From: Candidatus Tepidiaquacellales bacterium UBA6667 | Lineage (GTDB): Bacteria; Bacteroidota; Ignavibacteria; Tepidaquicellales; Tepidaquicellaceae | Direction of reading: 5' to 3' | Assembly (NCBI GenBank): GCA_002455255.1 | Contig: DKKL01000019.1 | Span: 55,624 to 71,835 of the forward strand | DNA: 16,212 nucleotides | Part shown: positions 7,177 to 13,696 of the stretch, in pieces | Layout of the letters: each line of letters starts with the position of its first letter | How positions within the stretch are numbered: the first letter of the stretch is position 1 | Program-made: the position numbers and the translations under genes | The notes under the pieces: generated by a model | What the model was told of the DNA's origin: nothing | The model's database searches: none | Seen by the model: only the letters and a program-made list of their open reading frames with translations

Positions 7177-7617
7177 ATGCAGACTATTGATAATCAGGTT
7201 GAAAACAAGAAAAAAATCAAAACTTTTGACCAGAAAGAATGGATTAAGGAAAATCTTTCCTACAAAAAAGATTCCGGCAGTTGGGCTTGGATTTTACACA
7301 GAATTACCGGTATTGCTTTAATTGCTTATTTATTCCTGCATATTTATTCTTTAAGCCCTCTCACTGAAGGGAAAGCTGCTTTTAATTCTAAAATGGAACA
7401 ATTCACTACTCCATTTTTTATGGTGCTTGAATGGTTCTTATTTGCTTTTGTGCTTTTTCACGCTTTAAACGGTATCAGGATTGTTATTGTTGATTGGGCT
7501 GATGGTGCTAAATATCATAAACCTCTTTACCGATTAAGCTGGATAGTTGGAATTATTTTATTCTTAGGTATGGGATTTTTAATGTTTTCTTATGAAATTG
7601 GTGTTTTAACAAAATAA
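7177..7617 (+). CDS. sdhC: Succinate dehydrogenase/fumarate reductase membrane anchor, cytochrome b subunit (SdhC-like)
   Basis: 146 aa, three membrane segments (about 38-58, 80-102, 120-140) after a charged N-terminal tail. The first helix begins SWAWILHRITGIAL (36-49), carrying the Ser/Arg quinone-site pattern of SdhC (S35 or S36 with R42 in HRITG). H95 in FHALNGIR (94-101) is the expected axial heme b ligand on helix two, followed by D106. The protein anchors the succinate:quinone oxidoreductase in the inner membrane and passes electrons to quinone. A second anchor gene follows after 28 nt, but neither the flavoprotein (SdhA) nor the iron-sulfur (SdhB) gene is next to it. The order with respect to SdhD is assigned by position and length. 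Confidence 0.88.
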   Translation: MQTIDNQVENKKKIKTFDQKEWIKENLSYKKDSGSWAWILHRITGIALIAYLFLHIYSLSPLTEGKAAFNSKMEQFTTPFFMVLEWFLFAFVLFHALNGIRIVIVDWADGAKYHKPLYRLSWIVGIILFLGMGFLMFSYEIGVLTK

Positions 7618-7645
7618 TTATAAATTTTTAGTTCTCTAATAAATA

Positions 7646-8029
7646 ATGTATAAATACAGGTCTTCTAAAAATTCAGGATCTAAAAGCTGGGTTATTCAAA
7701 GAATTACGGGAATTGCCCTTGTTGTCTTTATGATAGGTCATTATATTTTAATGCATTACCATCCGGATTCAGGTCATACTTATGAAGCGGTACTTTCAAG
7801 AATGCAATACAGTTGGTATAGAATAATAGATTTATCATTTTTAGTTTTGGGAATGTATCACGGTTTAAATGGGGTTTGGAATATTTTTAGAGATTATAAC
7901 CTTAAACCTTGGCAAAATATTACGATTCTTTCTTTGATTTTAATACTCGGAATTGCATTTACTGCGTGGGGATTTACTATTATATTCAGTATTCCCTATG
8001 TTGATTCACTTTCGCTAAGCGGAAATTAA
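7646..8029 (+). CDS. sdhD: Succinate dehydrogenase/fumarate reductase membrane anchor subunit (SdhD-like)
   Basis: 127 aa with three membrane segments (about 15-37, 58-80, 91-115). It is recognisably a paralogue of the preceding subunit: SWVIQRITGIAL at 14-25 matches the SdhC helix-one block, and YHGLNGVWNIFRDY at 71-84 matches its helix-two block. H72 and H32 are candidate heme or quinone-site residues. It forms the anchor dimer with the upstream gene product in the inner membrane. No Shine-Dalgarno is seen (AATAAATAATG). It is followed after 76 nt by a histone H1-like gene, with no terminator between them, so read-through is likely. Confidence 0.86.
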   Translation: MYKYRSSKNSGSKSWVIQRITGIALVVFMIGHYILMHYHPDSGHTYEAVLSRMQYSWYRIIDLSFLVLGMYHGLNGVWNIFRDYNLKPWQNITILSLILILGIAFTAWGFTIIFSIPYVDSLSLSGN

Positions 8030-8092
8030 CCTAATTTTTGAAACAAATTCTGTTGTAATTCATAAAATAAATAATCATCAATAAAACCCATT

Positions 8093-8099
8093 AAAGGAG
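8093..8099 (+). promoter_or_regulatory. Strong Shine-Dalgarno of the histone-like gene
   Basis: AAAGGAG ends 6 nt before the ATG at 8106, an ideal anti-SD match and spacing. Almost every other start in the window has only A/T-rich leader sequence, so this site stands out. Confidence 0.85.
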
Positions 8100-8105
8100 A
8101 AAAAA

Positions 8106-8291
8106 ATGGATAAATTTGCTCATTTACAAGAAATCTTAGATGGTATGAAAGCTGACATTGAAAAATTCTATCAAAAAGAACAAAATGCAGCCGGTACACG
8201 TTTAAGAAAATCATTAAATGATTTAAAAAAAGCATCTTCTGATATCAGAAAAGAAATTCAGGATATCAGGACTTCAAGAAAAACTTCATAA
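8106..8291 (+). CDS. Histone H1-like (Hc1 family) DNA-binding protein
   Basis: 61 aa, small, helical and basic: many Lys/Arg (for example GTRLRKSLNDLKK at 30-42) and a polar C-terminal end (RTSRKTS). The pattern 'F-x2-L-x-I-L-x3-K-A-D-I-x-K-F-Y' followed by 'A-A-G-T-R-L-R-K' is that of the Bacteroidota/Chlamydia histone H1-like Hc1 family, of which Bacteroidota members are commonly about 55-65 aa. Chlamydial HctA compacts the nucleoid; the short Bacteroidota proteins probably bind DNA but are little studied. It has the only strong Shine-Dalgarno in the window, suggesting high or separately controlled expression. It follows sdhD and is ended by a terminator at 8353-8377. Confidence 0.85.
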   Translation: MDKFAHLQEILDGMKADIEKFYQKEQNAAGTRLRKSLNDLKKASSDIRKEIQDIRTSRKTS

Positions 8292-8315
8292 ATTTCGTCT
8301 GTTGATTTAAAAAAT

Positions 8316-8368
8316 TTTGGATTTTAAAATCCGGTTTTATTTTAACCTTCCTTTGGATTTTAGAATCC
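8316..8368 (+). repeat. Duplicated palindromic element between the histone-like gene and lepA
   Basis: TTTGGATTTTAAAATCC (8316-8332) recurs with a single change as TTTGGATTTTAGAATCC (8352-8368), 36 nt apart. The first copy contains the perfect 14-bp palindrome GGATTTTAAAATCC (8319-8332); the second contains the inverted repeat TTGGATT/AATCCAA. The two could be tandem terminator hairpins or paired protein-binding sites. Confidence 0.8.
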
Positions 8369-8384
8369 AATTTTTTTATATTTG
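8352..8384 (+). promoter_or_regulatory. Likely promoter of the lepA operon (Bacteroidota-type)
   Basis: TTTG (8352-8355) and TATATTTG (8377-8384) are separated by 21 bp and fit the Bacteroidota housekeeping pattern TTTG-N19-21-TAnnTTTG. The -7 element is 20 nt before the lepA ATG, implying a very short 5' leader. It physically overlaps the preceding terminator. Whether this lineage uses that consensus is inferred. Confidence 0.5.
8353..8377 (+). terminator. Rho-independent terminator after the sdhCD/histone-like unit
   Basis: TTGGATT (8353-8359) and AATCCAA (8364-8370) form a 7-bp stem with a 4-nt TTAG loop, followed directly by seven T (8371-8377). The stem is modest in GC but the T-tract is clear. 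The upstream copy of the palindrome (8319-8332), with a T-rich tail, may act as a second terminator. Confidence 0.7.
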
Positions 8385-8404
8385 AAATACACTTTTATTA
8401 CTTA

Positions 8405-10198
8405 ATGAACAAATTCAGAAACTTTTGTATTATAGCTCACATAGATCACGGTAAATCTACTCTTGCAGACAGATTATTAGAGTTTACAAGAACTATCGAA
8501 TCTCGTAATATGACAAAACAAGTCCTCGATAATATGGATTTGGAGCAGGAACGCGGTATCACAATCAAACTTCACGCTATTCAGATGAATTATAAATCTC
8601 TCGATGGTGAAGAATATATCTTAAATCTTATTGACACTCCGGGGCATGTTGACTTCTCTTATGAAGTTTCAAGGTCACTTGCTGCATGTGAAGGTGCCTT
8701 GCTGGTAGTTGACTCTACACAGGGTATTGAAGCTCAGACAATTTCTAATCTATATCTTGCAATTGACAACGGATTGGAAATTATTCCTGTCATAAACAAG
8801 ATTGACCTTCCTTCTGCAATGGTGGATGATGTCAGTTCACAAATACTCGAATTAATTGGTGGAAAAAAAGAAGATATCGTCAAAGCCAGTGCTAAAGTAG
8901 GCACAGGCACTCAGGATATCCTTGAAGCAATCATTAAAAAAATTCCTCCTCCGAAAATTGATAACACTAAACCATTACGAGCATTAATTTTCGACTCTCT
9001 GTTCGATATTTATCGTGGAGTTGTGATTTATATAAGAGTTGTTGATGGAGAACTAAAAGAAGGTGATGAAGTAAATTTTTACTTTTCTGATAAAACTTTT
9101 ATTGCTGAAGAAGTTGGTATTCTTAAAATGGGCAGAAAAAGAACTGGGAAACTTGAATCAGGAAATGTAGGTTATCTTATTTGCGGAATGAAAGATGTAA
9201 ATGATTGTAAAGTTGGAGATACAGTGTTTAGCTCAAAACAACAAATTTCAGAACCATTACCGGGATATCAGGAAGTGAAACCTATGGTGTTTTCAGGTAT
9301 CTATCCTGCAAATACTGAAGATTTTGAAAATCTGCGTGATTCGCTTTCAAAACTTAAGCTTAATGATGCATCACTCACGTATGAACCGGAAACTTCTGTT
9401 GCTCTTGGTTTCGGATTTAGATGTGGTTTTCTTGGAATGTTACATATGGAAATTATTCAGGAAAGACTGGAACGTGAATATAATTTAAATATCGTTACTA
9501 CCGTTCCTAACGTTGAATATAAAGTTTATAAAACAAATGGTGAAATGCTTGTGGTTGATAATCCTTCCATTATGCCGGATCCATCTATGATTGATTATAT
9601 AGAAGAACCTTATATTAAATCTCAGATTATAACTCCAACTGAATATATAGGAAATATAATGAAACTTGCAAATGACAGACGAGGTATTTATAAGACAACG
9701 AATTATTTAGATCCTAAAAGGGTTGATGTTCAGTTTGAATTCCCTCTTGGTGAAATAATTTTTGATTTTTTTGATAAATTGAAATCTACAACACGCGGTT
9801 ATGCTTCGTTTGATTATGAACTTATGGATTACCGTGAATCAAGCTTAGTAAAACTTGATATTATGTTAAACGGAGAACCTGTAGATGCTTTGTCATCAAT
9901 TGTTCACAGGGATAATGCTTTTGACTGGGGCAAGAAACTTTGCCTGAAACTTAAAGAACTTATTCCCAGACAAATGTTTGAAGTGGCTATCCAGGCAGGA
10001 ATTGGAAATAAAATTGTTGCAAGAGAAACCATCAGTGCAATGAGAAAAAATGTTACTGCAAAATGTTACGGCGGGGATATTTCAAGAAAAAGAAAACTTC
10101 TTGAAAAACAAAAAGAAGGTAAAAAACGTATGAAACAGATAGGGTCAGTTGAAATTCCACAAGAGGCATTCCTTGCTGTTTTATCAATAGAAAAATAA
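8405..10198 (+). CDS. lepA: Elongation factor 4 (LepA), translation GTPase
   Basis: 597 aa, normal LepA length. This ribosome-binding GTPase is linked to translation under stress and ribosome biogenesis. G1 is AHIDHGKST (11-19), the switch I region QERGITIK is at 48-55, G3 DTPGHVDF at 77-84 and G4 NKID at 131-134. The C-terminal part carries the LepA-specific domain with AKCYGGDISRKRKLLEKQK followed by GKKRMKQIG, which distinguishes it from EF-G and BipA. It starts with ATG preceded by an A/T-rich leader and no Shine-Dalgarno. It heads a tight four-gene operon, with lepB 10 nt downstream, the classic lepA-lepB order, and hemW next, another frequent lepA neighbour. Confidence 0.97.
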   Translation: MNKFRNFCIIAHIDHGKSTLADRLLEFTRTIESRNMTKQVLDNMDLEQERGITIKLHAIQMNYKSLDGEEYILNLIDTPGHVDFSYEVSRSLAACEGALLVVDSTQGIEAQTISNLYLAIDNGLEIIPVINKIDLPSAMVDDVSSQILELIGGKKEDIVKASAKVGTGTQDILEAIIKKIPPPKIDNTKPLRALIFDSLFDIYRGVVIYIRVVDGELKEGDEVNFYFSDKTFIAEEVGILKMGRKRTGKLESGNVGYLICGMKDVNDCKVGDTVFSSKQQISEPLPGYQEVKPMVFSGIYPANTEDFENLRDSLSKLKLNDASLTYEPETSVALGFGFRCGFLGMLHMEIIQERLEREYNLNIVTTVPNVEYKVYKTNGEMLVVDNPSIMPDPSMIDYIEEPYIKSQIITPTEYIGNIMKLANDRRGIYKTTNYLDPKRVDVQFEFPLGEIIFDFFDKLKSTTRGYASFDYELMDYRESSLVKLDIMLNGEPVDALSSIVHRDNAFDWGKKLCLKLKELIPRQMFEVAIQAGIGNKIVARETISAMRKNVTAKCYGGDISRKRKLLEKQKEGKKRMKQIGSVEIPQEAFLAVLSIEK

Positions 10199-10208
10199 AT
10201 TAAATATT

Positions 10209-11162
10209 TTGGCAGATATAAAAGATAATAAAACAAATAAAACTTCTAATTCGTCTTTGGACAAATTCAGAAATATGATGAGTAGTAAAAAATCGGGCAA
10301 AACGAAAAAACCAAAAATTGTTGAGTATTTTAATGCGTTGCTCTGGGCTGCAGTTGTTGCATTTATTATAAAAGTATTCTTGTTTGAAGCATACAGAATA
10401 CCTACGGGTTCTATGGAAAACACACTGCTTGTTGGTGATTTTCTTTTAGTTACTAAATTTACTTATGGAGCTACAACTCCGAGAAATATACCATTTACAA
10501 ATGTAAGACTTCCATACGTAAAACTTCCGGGATTTAAAGATCCTCAGCAAGGTGATGTGATTGTTTTTGATTTTCCCGGAGACAGGGATGAAGTGGAATC
10601 AAAAGAAGTTATAAATTATATAAAAAGATGTGTTGCAGTTTCAGGAGATAAACTTCAGATTATAAACAAAACCTTATATGTAAACGGTAAAGTTTTTACA
10701 AATCCTCCGGAATCAAGATTTGCAAAATCACTAACTCCATCAAGCATTCAAAATCCGAGAATTTTCCCAAAAGGTTCCGGCTGGAATGAAGATAACTACG
10801 GTCCAATAACTGTACCCAAAAAAGGAGACTTGCTTGAGATTAATGATATTAATTTCGAAGCATGGAAATATTTCATTATGAAGGAAGGGAATAAAATAGA
10901 ACTTCGAGGAAATCAGGTTTATGTTAATGATTCCCCTCTTCCAAACGGACAGTATGAAGTTAAACGTGATTACCTTTTTATGATGGGTGATAACAGAAAC
11001 AACTCACTCGACAGTAGATTTTGGGGTTTTATGCCTGTTGAAAATGTTGTTGGTGAAGCCCTGTTGATTTATTGGAGTTGGGATCCGAGCATTAGTTTTC
11101 TGGATTTCTTTAAACTTATAAAATCAACTCGTTGGGATAGAGTTGGTATGTTTATTCATTAA
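10209..11162 (+). CDS. lepB: Signal peptidase I (LepB)
   Basis: 317-aa inner-membrane serine protease that removes signal peptides from exported proteins. A basic N-terminal tail precedes one clear membrane anchor (about 42-59). The catalytic Ser68 is in YRIPTGSMENTLLVGD (62-77) and the general-base Lys139 in YIKRCVAVSGD (137-147). The conserved GDNRNNSLDSRFWG box is at 260-273. A long insertion between about 160 and 245 makes it larger than minimal family members, as often in Bacteroidota. The start is TTG, 10 nt after lepA; an in-frame ATG at 10275 (codon 23) is a possible alternative and would still leave the membrane anchor intact. It processes the many exported proteins expected in a T9SS organism. 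Confidence 0.95.
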   Translation: MADIKDNKTNKTSNSSLDKFRNMMSSKKSGKTKKPKIVEYFNALLWAAVVAFIIKVFLFEAYRIPTGSMENTLLVGDFLLVTKFTYGATTPRNIPFTNVRLPYVKLPGFKDPQQGDVIVFDFPGDRDEVESKEVINYIKRCVAVSGDKLQIINKTLYVNGKVFTNPPESRFAKSLTPSSIQNPRIFPKGSGWNEDNYGPITVPKKGDLLEINDINFEAWKYFIMKEGNKIELRGNQVYVNDSPLPNGQYEVKRDYLFMMGDNRNNSLDSRFWGFMPVENVVGEALLIYWSWDPSISFLDFFKLIKSTRWDRVGMFIH

Positions 11163-11181
11163 TTTTTTTTAATTATTTAAA

Positions 11182-12300
11182 ATGTCTGGACTTTATTTAC
11201 ATATCCCGTTCTGTTCTAAAAGATGCAATTATTGTAACTTTTATTTTTCCGTAAATAAAAAATTAATCCCTGATTATATTTCAGCATTAAAAAAAGAAAT
11301 TAACCTTACATCCGAAAAATACCATTCTATAGAATTTGATTCGGTTTATTTTGGAGGTGGAACTCCATCGTTACTTTCCGAATCAGAATTATCTTCCATA
11401 TTAGATACTTTATATTCAAATTTTAAAATATCACCTTATTCCGAAATTTCAATTGAATCTAATCCTGAAGATTTAGATGAGTCAAAAATAAAATCTTATA
11501 TCAATAAAGGTATAAACAGATTAAGTCTTGGAATACAATCTTTAAATGATAACGAACTAATTTTCTTATCAAGAAAGCATAATAGAATACAATCGCTTGA
11601 AGTTATAAATCTTGTAAAAAAATATTTCAATAACTATTCACTTGATATTATTTATTCATTACCTGGTCAGACATTTGAAAACATTAAAGACACTTTAGAC
11701 ATATTTATACAAACAGAAGTTCCTCATATTTCAGCATACACACTTACATTTGAAGAAAATACTTTGCTTCATAAAAACTTGAAAGATAAATTAATTTCAA
11801 AAAATTCAACGGATATTGAAGCAGATTTATTTTTAAAACTCAGCAGTTATCTGAATAAAACAGGTTACTCTCATTATGAAGTATCCAGTTTCTCAAAATC
11901 CGGATTTGAGTCAAAACATAATTCAAAATATTGGACATATACAGATTATATTGGTTTTGGTCCTTCAGCACATTCATTTTACAAAAACAAAAGATGGAAT
12001 AATTATTCTTCACTTGGGAAATATATCCGACTGATAAACGAAAATAAATCACCAATAGAAAAATCAATTAGTTTAAATCAAGAAGAATCTAAATTTGAAT
12101 TTTTAACACTCTCTCTCAGACATAAAGGAATAAATTTTGATGTATATGAAAAATTATTTAACGAAGACTTTAAGATTATATATGATGATGTAATTAAAAT
12201 ACTGAAATCTAATGAACTTGCCGAAGTAAAAAGCGGATTTATTAAATTAACTGATAAAGGATACTTACTTGCAGATGAAATCTGTTCGAGGTATTTTTGA
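11182..12300 (+). CDS. hemW: HemW-type radical SAM protein (heme chaperone family)
   Basis: 372 aa, close to the usual HemW length. The N-terminus YLHIPFCSKRCNYCNF (5-20) carries the CxxxCxxC cluster (C11, C15, C18) for the radical-SAM [4Fe-4S] centre. Phe20 follows, whereas true coproporphyrinogen dehydrogenase HemN has an extra Cys at that place, so HemW is preferred. Other family blocks are GGGTPS (58-63), RLSLGIQSL (113-121), DIIYSLPGQ (155-163), HNSKYW (246-251) and GFGPSAHSF (258-266). HemW is thought to bind and deliver heme to respiratory proteins; it is not a synthesis enzyme although often annotated as one. It lies 19 nt after lepB, and the lepA/hemW neighbourhood is widespread. Confidence 0.92.
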   Translation: MSGLYLHIPFCSKRCNYCNFYFSVNKKLIPDYISALKKEINLTSEKYHSIEFDSVYFGGGTPSLLSESELSSILDTLYSNFKISPYSEISIESNPEDLDESKIKSYINKGINRLSLGIQSLNDNELIFLSRKHNRIQSLEVINLVKKYFNNYSLDIIYSLPGQTFENIKDTLDIFIQTEVPHISAYTLTFEENTLLHKNLKDKLISKNSTDIEADLFLKLSSYLNKTGYSHYEVSSFSKSGFESKHNSKYWTYTDYIGFGPSAHSFYKNKRWNNYSSLGKYIRLINENKSPIEKSISLNQEESKFEFLTLSLRHKGINFDVYEKLFNEDFKIIYDDVIKILKSNELAEVKSGFIKLTDKGYLLADEICSRYF

Positions 12301-12302
12301 AT

Positions 12303-12758
12303 ATGATAGAAAACAGTAAACCTAAAATATTATTGGCAGAAGATGACCCAATTAATCTAAAATTAATGTCACGTCTTCTAACTAAAAACGGATTTGAATT
12401 TTTAACTGCCAATAACGGTGAATCTGTTTATGAGTCAGCAGTTTCAAATCCGGATATTGATGTTATATTAATGGATATTCAAATGCCTTTGTTGAATGGT
12501 TACGAAGCAACGGAAAAAATTCGGGAGTGGGAAAACGCAAATAACAATTTAAAGAGATTTAAAATAATTGCATTAACTGCACATTCTTTTGAAGAAGAAA
12601 AAAGAAAATGTTTGAATGCCGGTATGAATGATTTTATAACAAAACCGATAAATATGCCTGACCTTATAGAGAAAATATATTCTGATTATTCTGATAATAA
12701 ACCTTCGGAAGAAAATCAAACCGCAGATTTCTCAACCGATTTAGATTCAGATAAATAA
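12303..12758 (+). CDS. Single-domain response regulator (CheY-like receiver)
   Basis: 151 aa from the ATG at 12303. A TTG at 12297, overlapping the hemW stop, would add two residues and cannot be excluded. It is a receiver domain only. The acidic pair D14/D15 (AEDD) is present, the phospho-acceptor is D58 in LMDIQMP, T92 is in ALTAH and K114 in TKP. The DxQMPxxxGxExT pattern resembles receivers attached to hybrid histidine kinases. A short acidic, Ser-rich tail (about 132-151) follows, with no DNA-binding or enzyme output. It probably signals by protein-protein contact or phosphorelay with a kinase encoded elsewhere. It is the last gene of the lepA operon, 2 nt after hemW, and its 3' end overlaps the convergent PAP2 gene by 43 nt. 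Confidence 0.9.
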   Translation: MIENSKPKILLAEDDPINLKLMSRLLTKNGFEFLTANNGESVYESAVSNPDIDVILMDIQMPLLNGYEATEKIREWENANNNLKRFKIIALTAHSFEEEKRKCLNAGMNDFITKPINMPDLIEKIYSDYSDNKPSEENQTADFSTDLDSDK

Positions 12759-13696
12759 TATTTTAATTTATTTCTGTATAAATATTCCCCTACCACAATT
12801 GTTAACAAAATAAATGGTATTGACCCTATCAAATCAATCACATAATGATATCTCAGGTAAACCGTTGAAAAAAGCATTAACGATGTATATGAAAAATAAA
12901 TCCATTTAAATCTTACCTTAAACCTAAAAGCGAGATAAACTATTAATACCGCTACAATCGTATGCCCTGATGGGAATGCATCTCTTTGTGCATATTCTTC
13001 CGGATTTGGAACATTAGGAGGAATTGATTCACCAAGGTTTATTGCATCTCTAATGAATTTATAAGCGAATACACCTTCGAGTTCAATATCAATTTTGCTG
13101 AAATCGTGTAGTGTAAATCTCGGACCTATTGCCGGCACGCAAAGATACCCGATAAATGAAAGATAAAATCCGAAAAAAATAACAAACATTGAATATTTAT
13201 ATAAATCAAATTTATGTTTTAAATATAAACCAACCACAAATATTATCTGCATAAAATAAAATAATACATAAATAATCTGAAAAAATTCTACCATTATAGG
13301 GTTATTCAAAGGTGCAAGTGCAACGGTCGGGTCAAATCCAAATATAACTCTGTCAATTTCAATTAATTTATCATCCATAACATACGTACCCCATAAATTA
13401 AACAGTAAAACATAAATTTCTTTAAAACAAAAAAGTATCATTACTACAGGATAAAAATATCTGAAAATTCTTAGAATCTTATTTTTTGATTTATCCTTTT
13501 CATCTTTTGATTCGTAAGTTATAACAATATTATTAATTAAAATTATTAACCCTGTATTAATTAAAATAATAATTATCATCGTTACCAAACTATCTACAAG
13601 TAATACAGCAAGCACAGAAAGCAGTATCAAAAATATTTCATTTGTAATATCAGGAATATCAAGAAACCTGTATTTTTTTTTAAAGTAGTTTTTCAA
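12716..13696 (-). CDS. PAP2 superfamily membrane phosphatase/phosphotransferase, Aur1-like
   Basis: 326 aa with about six or more membrane segments. The catalytic signature is of the PAP2_3/Aur1 branch: GPR at 191-193, AFPSGHT at 240-246 (H245) and YLRYHYVIDLIGS at 280-292 (R282, H284, D288). In this superfamily the two His and the Asp carry out phosphoryl transfer from lipid phosphates. An IDRVIFGFDP block (114-123) precedes the core, also typical of Aur1-like members. The role may be lipid phosphatase or inositol/phospho-lipid head-group transfer; the substrate is not readable. The start is TTG overlapping the mgtE stop (TTGA), so translation is probably coupled to mgtE. The 3' end runs 43 nt into the opposing response-regulator gene. 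Confidence 0.82.
   Translation of the reverse strand: MKNYFKKKYRFLDIPDITNEIFLILLSVLAVLLVDSLVTMIIIILINTGLIILINNIVITYESKDEKDKSKNKILRIFRYFYPVVMILFCFKEIYVLLFNLWGTYVMDDKLIEIDRVIFGFDPTVALAPLNNPIMVEFFQIIYVLFYFMQIIFVVGLYLKHKFDLYKYSMFVIFFGFYLSFIGYLCVPAIGPRFTLHDFSKIDIELEGVFAYKFIRDAINLGESIPPNVPNPEEYAQRDAFPSGHTIVAVLIVYLAFRFKVRFKWIYFSYTSLMLFSTVYLRYHYVIDLIGSIPFILLTIVVGEYLYRNKLKYYLSESKSVEKSAV

Noticed and set aside
11182..12300. Oxygen-independent coproporphyrinogen dehydrogenase HemN
   Set aside because: The cluster reads CxxxCxxCNF without the extra Cys of HemN, and the length and lepA neighbourhood fit HemW.
12745..12785. Bidirectional terminator between the response regulator and PAP2 genes
   Set aside because: Only a loose A/T inverted pattern (AAATAA...TTATTT) is present, expected by chance in such AT-rich sequence.
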